Source: Arenicola marina
Taxonomy: Eukaryota; Annelida; Polychaeta; Arenicolidae
Assembly: GCA_964019135.1 (NCBI GenBank)
Contig: OZ025248.1
Coordinates: 48,105,670 to 48,169,669 of the forward strand
Length of the DNA: 64,000 bases
Direction: 5' to 3'
A program made the position numbers and the translations under genes. How positions within the stretch are numbered: the first letter of the stretch is position 1; each line of letters starts with the position of its first letter. The notes beneath the pieces were generated by a model. That model was not told the DNA's origin, ran no database searches, and worked only from the letters and a program-made list of their open reading frames with translations. Below, in pieces: positions 50,301 to 57,611 of the stretch.

Positions 50301-53300
50301 ACACAAAACATCAAGTGCATGATTTACGCATTAATGGAGCACAGGAAAACACGCGCCTGGGCTTCGGTAAGGTTTAACCCCCGTTGCATGGACGGGTATC
50401 ATACCGATGACGTCATGTCCTGCTCCATATTCTCGCCCAATAGACGTCGCTGTGGAGACGTTAAACCTAGGAAAGGGACCAGGACAACGTCGCAAGATAA
50501 CACAGATTTTCTCACGTGTGAACCTCTTGTGGGGGCAGACGAAAAAGTCAAACTCACTTCCGGTGTATCACTACCAATGAATGCCAACCAAAAGTTGGGT
50601 ACCACGCTCTAATACGCATCATGGGAATGGCTGCGAAAAGCAGAGGTTTCACAGTTTCAATTCATTCCTAGCGGTTTCCAAACAAAAGGAAACCGCTGGA
50701 AAAAGGCCATCTAAAATTTGTTCCTATAACATGGCCATACTCCTAGCGCATGAAATATCGCCCTATTTGGCCCAAATGTTTCCCAAAGCCTATAACTACA
50801 TTATATTTATCGCATGTCGTGAGCAATTGTAAGAAATATGTATTGTAGCCCTACTTTCTACATAACTGCAAAAGAACCCGCGCCTCACTTTCACTTTCAC
50901 TTTCCGAATATTGATACGATATTTTGGGTATTTTTAATGTTTTCTACATGATGAATAAACCAATTAAAATCCCATGGTGGGAGAGATACCGTACGGTGAT
51001 TGTACAGCGTGGGGTTCAATGTGGAAGGCTTCATGTCGAGTCAGAGCCAGCCACTCCAGCTGGCTCTGAGCCAGCCACTCCAGCTGGCTCTGACTCGACA
51101 TGAAGAACGTGTAGCCGTTACCCAACGGTACGCAGTACTTCGGCATGCAGCGTTCGGCCGCTTCAGGTGGCGGTTGCCGAGAAAACTAGACAGGGCTGTT
51201 TCGCCATCATTCTCACATCATAAATTCATCTATATCCCTACTTGGTTGATTTGTATATTGTATCAGTGATCATTCGCACGTTTATGTTTGGGGTGTCTGC
51301 AGAAAACTTGTATGAGTTCACGTACTTTACCTCACGTTATCTGTTTCATATCAGCTGTATTAATGTCAATACAATACAGGTATTTCGCCATGGGGTAGAG
51401 CCACTCCATGGCGAGTAGGAGGCAAAGGGGATTGAAGTGAAGACAATGTAGGCGAAGGGTCAGGTAACCAAGAGATGCAAGGAATTAATACTGTTCGTAC
51501 ACATTGGCGAATCTGGGTGAACAGATTTCTTGAGCCAAAGTGATGAATGATATCTGATATAATAAACACGCTCACGTCGACACGTTGAATGCAGACGTAT
51601 TTATCTTCAGTCTAATCGTGAACTATACCGTTGTCTGTTCAATGTGATCGCCATGTAATATACTGAGTAATCGTGGTGGGACCGGCAACATTGAAGCCGT
51701 GCCAGACGGCCATAACGGGGGGTGACATGACATGACGGGGGGTGACATGGCATAACGGGGGTGACATGACATAACGGGGGGTGACATGACATAACGGGGG
51801 GTGACATGACATGACGGGGGTGACATGACATAACGGGGGGTGACATGACATAACGGGGGGTGACATGACATGACGGGGGGTGACATGGCATAACGGGGGT
51901 GACATGACATAGCGGGGGGTGACATGGCATAACGGGGGTGACATGACATAACGGGGGGTGACATGACATAACGGGGGGTGACATGACATGACGGGGGGTG
52001 GCATGACATGACATGACGGGGGGTGACATGACATGACGGGGGGTGACATGACATGACATTACGGGGGGTGACATGACATAACGGGGGGTGACATGACATG
52101 ACGGGGGTGACATGACATGACGGGGGGTGACATGACATGACATTACGGGGGGTGACATGACATAACGGGGGGTGACATGACATGACGGGGGTGACATGAC
52201 ATAACGGGGGGTGACATGACATAACGGGGGGTGACATGACATGACGGGGGGTGACATGGCATAACGGGGGTGACATGACATAACGGGGGGTGACATGGCA
52301 TAACGGGGGTGACATGACATAACGGGGGGTGACATGACATGACGGGGGGTGACATGACATGACGGGGGGTGACATGACATGACATGACGGGGGGTGACAT
52401 GACATGACGGGGGGTGACATGACATGACGGGGGGTGACATGACATGACGGGGGGTGACATGACATGACGGGGGGTGACATGACATGACGGGGAGTGACAT
52501 GACATGACGGGGGGTGACATGACATGACGGGGGGTGACATGACATGACGGGGGGTGACATGACGGGGGGTGACATGACATGACGGGGTTTGACATGACAT
52601 GACGGGGGGTGACATGACATGACGGGGGGTGACATGACATGAAGGGGGGTGACATGACATGACGGGGGGTGACATGACATGACGGAGGGTGACATGACAT
52701 GACGGGGGGTGACATGAGATGACGGGGGGTGACATGACATGACGGGGGGTGACATGACATGACGGGGGGTGACATGACATGACGGGGGGTGACATGACAT
52801 GACGGGGGGTGACATGAGATGACGGGGGGTGACATGACATGATGGGGGGTGACATGAGATGACGGGGGGTGACATGAGATGACGGGGGGTGACATGAGAT
52901 GACGGGGGTGACATGGCATGACGGGGGGTGACATGGCATAACGGGGGGTGACATGGCATAACGGGGGGTGACATGGTCGCATTCATCAAGGAGGGAAACA
53001 CCCAGGCGACAAGGAACATGTGACCACTTCCACAGCCAATGTGAACGGGTTTTGTTGCATGCAGTGCTAACATAAGTTATCCAGCTCCATGAACAAGATG
53101 GACATTGGTGTACTTTGTGATGACATATGTTGTCCAGCTCCATGAACAATGTGGATATTGGTGTACTTCGTGATGAGATATGTTGTACAGCTCCATGAAC
53201 AATGTGAACATTGGTGTACTGTGATGACATATGTTGTACAGCTCCATGAACAATGTGGACATTGGTGTACTGTGATGACATATGTTGTGCAGCTCCATGA

Positions 53301-56300
53301 ACAATGTGGACATTGGTGTACTGTGATGACATATGTTGTCCAACTCCATGAACAATGTGAACATTGGTGTAGTGTGATGACATATGTTGTCCAGCTCCAT
53401 GAACAATGTGGACATTGGTGTACTGTGATGACATATGTTGTCCAGCTCCATGAACAATGCGGACATTGGTGTACTGTGATGACATATGTTGTCCAGCTGC
53501 ATGAACAATGTGGACATTGGTGTACTGTGATGACATATGTTGTCCAGCTCCATGAACAATGTGGACATTGGTGTAGTGTGATGACATATGTTGTCCAGCT
53601 CCATGAACAATGTGGACATTGGTGTACTGTGATGACATATGTTGTCCAGCTCCATGAACAATGCGGACATTGGTGTACTGTGATGACATATGTTGTCCAG
53701 CTGCATGAACAATGTGGACATTGGTGTACTGTGATGACATATGTTGTCCAGCTCCATGAACAATGCGGACATTGGTGTACTGTGATGACATATGTTGTCC
53801 AGCTCCATGAACAATATGGACATTGGTGTGCTGTGATGACATATGTTGTCCAGCTGCATGAACAATGTGGACATTGGTGTAGTGTGATGACATATGTTGT
53901 CCAGCTCCATGAACAATGTGGACATTGGTGTAGTGTGATGACATATGTTGTCCAGCTCCATGAACAATGCGGACATTGGTGTACTGTGATGACATATGTT
54001 GTCCAGCTGCATGAACAATGTGGACATTGGTGTAGTGTGATGACATATGTTGTCCAGCTCCATGAACAATGTGGACATTGGTGTAGTGTGATGACATATG
54101 TTGTCCAGCTCCATGAACAATGCGGACATTGGTGTACTGTGATGACATATGTTGTCCAACTGCATGAACAATGTGGACATTGGTGTAGTGTGATGACATA
54201 TGTTGTCCAGCTCCATGAACAATGCGGACATTGGTGTCCTGTGATGACATATGTTGTCCAGCTCCATGAACAATGCGGACATTGGTGTACTGTGATGACA
54301 TATGTTGTCCAGCTCCATGAACAATGCGGACATTGGTGTACTGTGATGACATATGTTGTCCAGCTGCATGAACAATGTGGACATTGGTGTACTGTGATGA
54401 CATATGTTGTCCAGCTCCATGAACAATGCGGACATTGGTGTCCTGTGATGACATATGTTGTCCAGCTCCATGAACAATGTGGACATTGGTGTACTTTGTG
54501 ATGATAAATGTTGTCCAGCTCCATGAACAATGCGGAAATTGGTGTACTTTATGATGGCGTCATGCTGCCCAGCTCCATGAGTAATGTGATATTGATGTAA
54601 TATGTAATGTAATCGGTACCATACACGTGACGTGTGTGTCACGGATACCCGTGTGAACGGCCGTCCGTGCTTTAAAGTGGTCCCTCTCACAGGAAAGTCT
54701 ATCGATAGATCACCTAAACAACCGGTGATATATAAACTACATACCGTCATAGTGATCCGTTTGATCAAAGATGATAAATCAAATATATTTTCCTTCATTG
54801 ATATTTTCAACACCCGTGCGAAAAACTTTCCTCAGCAACACGAAATGTTCAAGTAAATTTGAAGTAAAACCTCCATATAAAAAGGACCATTGTGTATGTG
54901 TGTGTGTGTGTGTGTGTGAGCAGTACACAGCGTCTGTATGAAGGCAAAGTGTAGTTCCTTACCTCGTCGCAGGCGGCGCAGCGAGGCTTGATGATCTCGC
55001 CGTAGTGCCGCTCGCAGTACACGTGACCCTCGTGGTGGCAGTAGACCAGGTCGACCAGCATCTCCTCACACTTGAAGCAGGAGAAGCAGGCCGGGTGCCA
55101 GCACTCGTCCTCCCCGGCCTTGGGGGCCACGACAGCCACGTCACCCACCTCCAGGTCGCCATTGCACTTCTTGCACGCCTGGAAAGGGAAAGACAACCGC
55201 AGGATAGGAATACGTAGCTATTTCAAAACAGTCTAGAGATGATAATTAAAAACCATTGAGCAAGCCTGAGAGGACAACACCACATGAAGAGACGATTATT
55301 TCTTTTTTTTAGTTACAGATGATCATCAACACATCATTAAATTATTAATTGCCTTAGATGAATAAACCATGAAGGTCATATGCTAAGAAATATCATATCT
55401 TGCCCTAGACCTTTACTGGGCTCGCGCTAGGATATTTTTTTCATTAGCCAATTTGGCTAATTCCGTGGAAAAACATTAGCCAAAATTAGTCAAATATAAT
55501 GGTTATAAATTGGTTATGTGTTTGTAGTTGAAATTTTATATTCGCCATTTTGGCGAGTGTCCAGGAAGTTCTTATCGCCAAATCCCGAATTTTCTCGCCA
55601 AATGGCTATTGGCGAATGCTAACGCGAGCCCAGCTTTATTTGCCAAAGATTTGACTTCTTTTGAGGTACAAAACGTATTCGGCCTAAAAAAACTAGACAA
55701 TCGTGAAATTATCAATTTATAATCGCTGAACGTGATGGACCTAACGACAGTCTTGGCCATCCAGTCATAAAGCTAAACAACTCATAGATCTTCAAAATAA
55801 AAGTCACATGCAAGGATGCAGGGTTCTTTGGGTGCCACGGACAGCCAAGCGAGCGTTTAGATCCGACAGACAACACATGGAACGGCCACAGCTGTCTCAG
55901 GCTGTAAACACAGCAGTGACATGTGGACATGTAATGTACGCATAGCAATGACGTCACGGCAGCTGTCCCCACTAATGACGTCATCGCTTGACGACATGCC
56001 AGAAGGCGGTAAGAGTTGCAATCCGACAGACACACGGGTATGGATGTGACATACGATGGGGCACACATGATCAGAGGGGAGGGGTGGAAGGAGGGGAGGG
56101 GTGGAAGAAGGGGAGGGGTGGAAGGAGGGGACGATCGGTGGGACAGGGAGGCGGGGCATGCGTGTGTGATTCGGTACAAGGCGTGTACACATCTTCGTGC
56201 AGGTGCTTCTTGCGGACAACATTATTATAACGTGTGGACACGGAGGTTACGTTCGCCTTGTACTTATTACATGGTGGCAATAGATGAATACCTTCTTGGC

Positions 56301-57611
56301 CTCCAGTTGCTGGGAGGCGCCCGTACCGCTGTTCTCATCGATCAGCTTACGGGCTCTCTCATCAATGATCTTTTCCCTCTTCTTCACGGCGGCCACCTCC
56401 GCAGGGGTGGCGGCGGCGGGGGCGGGGGCCCCTTGCTGCTGGGGTACAGCTGCCTGCACTTCCAGACCCTCCTGGGCGACAATGACATCCTGGGAGATGA
56501 CCACCTCATCCTCAGGTTTGGCGTCACCCTCGGGTTTGGCGTCACTCTCGGGTTTGGCGTCACCCTCGGGCTTAGCCTCCCCCTCTCCCTCGGCGGGGGC
56601 GGGGGCGGGGGCTGCCTCCACCCCAGGCACCAGCTGAACGTCGATCAGACCCTCTTGACCGGGGGCGCCAAAGGATACCTCCAGACGGGGGGCGTCTCCA
56701 CCCTCTTTCGGGGCTTCCTCGCCCTCCTTGGGTGGCTCAGTCGGCTTCTGGTCACCCTCAGCCCTGGCCACGCCCTCCTCCTCCGCCGCAGGGGGTGCGG
56801 CCTCCACGTTGGTCTCCATAGTGACGGCGATCTCACCCTCCTTCACCTCCTGGGGGGCGCCATCCACGGCGCCCTCTGCCGGCGCAGCCTCCGCGGGGAC
56901 GGCAGCGGTCTCCTGGGGGACACTCTCCTCGACGGGGGCGCCATCGACGGGGGCGCCATCGACGGCGGCGACGTCGGCGGCGACGTCGGCGGGGGCGGGG
57001 CCCCCATCGACGGCGGGGGCGGCCTCTTCTTGAGGAGCTCCTTCCACCGGGGCAGCCTCCTGGGGGGTGACTTCAGCGGCGGGTGCCTCCCCTTCCGTGG
57101 GGGTGACGGTCGGCTGGGCTTCACCCTCGGGCTGGGCGGGGTCCGCGGCGACATCACCGGCGGGGGTGGAGGCGGGGTCCACTTCCGCTGGCTTGTCCCA
57201 GTCAACGGCGGTCGTGGGGGTTTCGGGGGTCAGCGGGTCGGCCCCGGTGGTCACCTCCATGGGGAAGGGGTCCAGCGGGGTCTGATCGGCGGCGGCGGGG
57301 GGCGCCGCTTGGCCCCCCTCCTGGGCCGCCCACACGTCCTCCCGCCCCGCACCGTTCTGCTGCTGCATGTCGCCCCAGACGTCCACATTGGGCTGCTGAC
57401 CTACGACCTCAAACCCCATGGCCTGACCCCCCGAGGGGGCGCCCCAAGGGTTGTCAGGTGTCGTCACATCGACGTCCACCTGCGCGGACCCCTGAGCCTC
57501 CATCCCGCCTCCCATGGAAGCATCCGTCTCCATGGCAACATCGGGCTTGGCGGGCGGCTGGTTCTTGCCCTTCTTGTTCTTCTTCTTGCTGCCGCTGGAC
57601 CAGAAAGACAT
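17248..57611 (-). CDS. Lmpt: Limpet/FHL-type six-LIM-domain protein gene (whole spliced gene)
   Basis: Seven coding exons on the minus strand join in frame: 57611-56292, 55178-54963, 23417-23217, 22537-22363, 22021-21852, 20831-20645 and 17396-17248. All introns are GT-AG, with phases 0, 0, 0, 1, 0, 1. The product is about 805 residues: a 440-residue acidic N-terminal region, then six LIM domains, each with its eight zinc ligands visible (CxxC, HxxC or HxxH, CxxC, CxxC/H). LIM1 and LIM2 resemble the Prickle/Testin/Limpet class. The half domain in exon 3 and LIM3-6 match FHL proteins, with hallmark stretches such as DLSYKEKHWHE, KSFIPRD, ITYKG.PWH, ISFEERHWH and ILCPDCG. LIM domains are protein-binding double zinc fingers; the Limpet/FHL family acts at muscle sarcomeres, adhesion sites and as transcription cofactors (family knowledge). 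No PET domain was found. The identity is secure; orthology to Limpet rather than a broader FHL class is an inference from domain order. Confidence 0.93.
17397..17756 (-). other. 3' end of intron 6, unique sequence
   Basis: This 360-base stretch separates the 43-bp array from the exon 7 acceptor. No gene or repeat is seen in it. Confidence 0.7.
17757..20671 (-). repeat. 43-bp minisatellite made from the exon 6 / intron 6 boundary
   Basis: There are about 67 tandem copies. The unit read on plus begins GCTTACCAGTGATGGGCTTG and continues with GTGCAGTGACAGCGACAGC and TAGT. On the gene strand each unit holds the last 27 bases of exon 6, the donor (CACTG|GTAAGC) and then ACTAG. The final unit, 20645-20671, is coding sequence. 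The array fills 17757-20644, about 89 percent of intron 6. Most copies keep GTAAGC. Others have GTTAAC, or lose the GT (GATTAAC, GATAAGC). Some units are shortened (for example near 18600, 19735 and 20150). Confidence 0.97.
20645..20831 (-). CDS. Lmpt: LIM gene exon 6: LIM5 second finger and LIM6 first finger
   Basis: The exon is 187 bp, entering in phase 0 and leaving in phase 1. The acceptor is GTCGGAGCAG|GTGATC and the donor ATCACTG|GTAAGC. It encodes VINKGGITYKGTPWHRDC, FTCTNC and YCAECF, finishing LIM5, then KKCCRCTKPITG, opening LIM6. Its last 27 bases, coding for CRCTKPIT, plus the donor are copied dozens of times in the adjoining intron. Reading through the donor gives Gly-Lys-His and then a TAG stop, so a missed splice truncates the protein before the second finger of LIM6. 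Confidence 0.95.
21541..21805 (+). mobile_element. tRNA-derived SINE (family A) in intron 5
   Basis: The head resembles a tRNA: an A box in CAGCTCAGTGGGTTAGAGC and a B box in CTGGTTCGAGGGCC. The body includes GGATAAAGATCCCATG and the tail GTGGTTAAAGCGTCCTGAAT. Related copies lie at 12516-12722 and 45111-45235, and a tail-only piece at 1801-1845. It is antisense to the LIM gene and close to the exon 5 donor. Confidence 0.75.
21852..22021 (-). CDS. Lmpt: LIM gene exon 5: LIM4 second finger and LIM5 first finger
   Basis: The exon is 170 bp, entering in phase 1 (the split glycine codon G|GC) and leaving in phase 0. The acceptor is TTGTGCCGTTGCAG|GCATG and the donor AACGGG|GTCAGT. It encodes MKKYEYKGKQWHEQCFCC, the KSFIPRD motif and CVPCYEEQ, finishing LIM4, then RCMKCNG, opening LIM5. 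The residue before the junction is Gly, where relatives usually have Lys. A tRNA-derived SINE lies in the next intron about 50 bases below the donor, in antisense orientation. Confidence 0.94.
22259..22325 (-). repeat. Short 10-bp tandem repeat in intron 4
   Basis: About six units of CGCTGCAGTC (plus strand), one of them varied, lie about 40-100 bases below the exon 4 donor. Confidence 0.85.
22363..22537 (-). CDS. Lmpt: LIM gene exon 4: LIM3 second finger and LIM4 first finger
   Basis: The exon is 175 bp, entering in phase 0 and leaving in phase 1. The acceptor is CACATTCCACAG|GATCTC and the donor GTGCCG|GTTCGT, a somewhat weak donor. It encodes DLSYKEKHWHEKCFKCSDC, then YCADC, finishing LIM3, and RCDGCG...FRAG, opening LIM4. 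The DLSYK.KHWHE block is almost diagnostic for FHL/Limpet proteins. A short array of GGACTGCAGC-like units begins about 40 bases into the following intron. Confidence 0.95.
23217..23417 (-). CDS. Lmpt: LIM gene exon 3: second finger of LIM2 and start of LIM3
   Basis: The exon has 67 codons, phase 0 at both ends. The acceptor is TTTCCCGTTACAG|CTTATC and the donor TCCAAG|GTAGGG. It encodes LIFSGEYTKA, then WHSGHFCCFNC and PYCIKCYE, which completes LIM2 using H-x2-H ligands. CCEECKTPIG opens LIM3. It follows a 31.5-kb intron, so it is the first LIM exon that any promoter inside that intron would reach. Its ATG at codon 11 lies in the strong context GCCATGG. A protein starting there would begin with half a LIM domain, as vertebrate FHL proteins do. 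Confidence 0.95.
24785..24882 (-). mobile_element. tRNA-like SINE remnant
   Basis: On minus, an A-box-like stretch (CAATGGATAGGGGTACCGCC) is followed by a B-box-like GGGAGTCGAATCACG. There is no sign of a functional tRNA fold. Confidence 0.35.
25264..25326 (-). CDS. Candidate alternative first exon (21 codons) of a short FHL-like isoform
   Basis: An ATG at 25326 with A at -3 opens 21 codons (start MYLGSV, end SDHSS) that run to a strong donor TCG|GTAAGA in phase 0. Exon 3, the next known exon (1.85 kb downstream), also begins in phase 0, so the joint is in frame. The product would be about 314 residues: a short tail, half a LIM and four full LIM domains. A minus-strand TATA box at 25429-25434 lies about 105 bases upstream of the ATG, which leaves room for a 5' UTR of roughly 75 bases. 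The evidence is positional only; short open frames ending at donor-like sites also arise by chance. Confidence 0.4.
25429..25434 (-). promoter_or_regulatory. Candidate TATA box of internal promoter A
   Basis: The sequence CATATAAAT is read on the minus strand. The expected transcription start is near 25400, and the candidate first exon ATG is at 25326. Confidence 0.35.
29606..29620 (-). CDS. Candidate alternative first coding exon (5 codons) of the LIM gene
   Basis: ATG GGG AAG AGG TTG (MGKRL) ends at a strong donor TTG|GTAAGA in phase 0, compatible with exon 3. The start context is good (G at -3 and G at +4). A TATA box lies at 29720-29725, about 100 bases upstream of the ATG, the normal distance for a 5' UTR of about 70 bases. 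Spliced to exon 3 this would give about 298 residues with the FHL layout. The coding part is tiny, so transcripts are needed to confirm it. Confidence 0.35.
29720..29725 (-). promoter_or_regulatory. Candidate TATA box of internal promoter B
   Basis: TATAAA lies in the context GGGTTATAAAGCC on the minus strand. The expected start is near 29693, just upstream of the MGKRL mini-exon. Confidence 0.35.
30468..30590. repeat. 32-bp tandem repeat, about 4 copies
   Basis: Units are built on CGCAATGTGCAATCCTTAAT followed by CTTACTGCAGCC, with point differences. Confidence 0.8.
31734..31794. other. 61-base stem-loop
   Basis: The arms start CTGGAATCCGTGG and end CCACGGATTCCAG. The stem is about 28 pairs with two mismatches, and the loop is AGCCA. 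The size resembles a microRNA precursor, but no known microRNA is recognised. Confidence 0.6.
35624..36204. repeat. 42-bp minisatellite, about 14 copies
   Basis: The unit is AGACAAGCAGAGGAACCAGC, TATTACATCTGTTTCTCTGC, AC. On the plus strand each unit contains a pyrimidine tract plus CAG, like a 3' splice site, but that is antisense to the LIM gene. Open frames on both strands follow from the period of 14 codons. Confidence 0.95.
36205..42300 (-). other. Middle of intron 2, GC-rich unique sequence
   Basis: No gene is supported. It contains an AT-rich patch at 37226-37265, a short 46-base-scale repeat at 37.8-38.0 kb and many G-runs. The overlapping open frames on both strands have no protein-like pattern. 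Confidence 0.5.
37799..38010. repeat. C-rich tandem repeat, about 4 copies
   Basis: Units contain CCCACTACGCCCCATACCC, CGCCACCCTCGCTC and CCCTGCCCCTCC, with small changes. Confidence 0.8.
42306..42492. repeat. 33- to 38-bp tandem repeat, about 5 copies
   Basis: Units share TATTGTGAGGTCACTC and AGCGTGGG. The first units contain GGCTCACAG, and the later ones GGCGAGGCCGCCG, so the repeat changes in register and length along the array. Confidence 0.85.
42493..46300 (-). other. Intron 2, between arrays
   Basis: No gene is supported. It contains a SINE family A 3' part (45111-45235) and several C-runs near 43.3 and 43.6 kb. Confidence 0.5.
45111..45235 (-). mobile_element. SINE family A, 3' part
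   Basis: It matches the tail half of the 21541 copy in inverted orientation: ATTCAGGACGCTTTAACCAC, TTTTGGTCATATCGCGT, GGGAGAGTGGAGCCATGTCC. The tRNA-like head is missing. Confidence 0.7.
46317..49404. repeat. 57-bp minisatellite, about 54 copies
   Basis: The unit is CAGTCCCACCGAGTACTGGT, CAACATCCCGCCAGGCCACA, CCCCTATCGCCGGCCAC. Variants (CATCACTCTAGG, CATCCAGCC, CCACAAGTC, CGCCAGCCACC) recur at spacings of 7 or 8 units, giving higher-order structure. Because 57 is a multiple of three, one frame on each strand stays open for over 1,100 codons; neither looks like a real protein. Confidence 0.97.
49405..51713 (-). other. Intron 2, between the 57-bp and 20-bp arrays
   Basis: No gene is supported. 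It contains a (CATC)n microsatellite at about 49497-49528 and a perfect hairpin at 51030-51104. Confidence 0.5.
51030..51104. other. Perfect inverted repeat
   Basis: The arms 51030-51051 and 51083-51104 are exact 22-base complements, starting TTCATGTCGAGTCAG. The middle holds two direct copies of GAGCCAGCCACTCCAGCTGG and can itself fold. Confidence 0.85.
51714..52976. repeat. ~20-bp minisatellite, about 60 copies
   Basis: Units are GACATGACATGACGGGGGGT, with blocks using ATAACGGGGGGT or ATGGCATAACGGGGGT. Runs of five or six G in every unit give G-quadruplex potential on the plus strand. Confidence 0.96.
53075..54545. repeat. 51-bp minisatellite, about 29 copies
   Basis: The unit is TGTTGTCCAGCTCCATGAAC, AATGTGGACATTGGTGTACT, GTGATGACATA. 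Variants (GCTGCATG, AATGCGGAC, GTGTAGTGTG) form repeated blocks. It ends about 420 bases below the exon 2 donor. Long open frames on both strands follow from the 17-codon period. Confidence 0.96.
54963..55178 (-). CDS. Lmpt: LIM gene exon 2: LIM domain 1 and first finger of LIM2
   Basis: The exon has 72 codons, phase 0 at both ends. The acceptor is a pyrimidine tract ending CCAG before GCGTGCAAG; the donor is GAG|GTAAGG. It encodes ACKKC, then GDVAVVAPKAGEDECWHPAC, FSCFKC and VYCERH, which completes LIM1. KPRCAACDE then opens LIM2. The WHPACF and LVDL.Y motifs are typical of the first LIM of Prickle, Testin and Limpet proteins. This class is normally preceded by a PET domain, which is not present directly upstream. 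Confidence 0.93.
55416..55633. mobile_element. 218-bp MITE in intron 1
   Basis: The terminal inverted repeats are CTGGGCTCGCGCTAGGA on the left and, read inverted, CTGGGCTCGCGTTAGCA on the right. A 5-base target duplication, CTTTA, lies at 55411-55415 and 55634-55638. The interior is AT-rich with small palindromes such as GCCAATTTGGC and CGCCATTTTGGCG. No coding region. Confidence 0.8.
56077..56133. repeat. 18-bp purine repeat in intron 1
   Basis: About three units of GGGAGGGGTGGAAGGAG type. Confidence 0.8.
56292..57611 (-). CDS. Lmpt: LIM gene exon 1: acidic Ala/Pro/Glu-rich N-terminal region
   Basis: The exon encodes residues 1-440. The start ATG (57611-57609) has A at -3. Residues 8-17 form a lysine-rich patch (KKKNKKGKN). 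The rest is low-complexity Ala, Pro, Glu and Gly, with short internal repeats: VDGAP in tandem, and GDAKPE-like hexapeptides near residues 345-370. The last 30 residues look helical and charged (KKREKIIDERARKLIDENSG). The donor is AAG|GTATTC at 56292/56291, phase 0, which joins in frame to LIM1. No PET, signal peptide or membrane segment is seen. The region is probably disordered. G+C is very high, and the antisense strand is also open, which is a composition effect. This could be one of several alternative N-termini. Confidence 0.85.

Noticed and set aside
51607..54813. Several long open frames (up to 943 codons) over 51.6-54.8 kb
   Set aside because: They read through the ~20-base and 51-base arrays in different frames on both strands, with no protein-like pattern.
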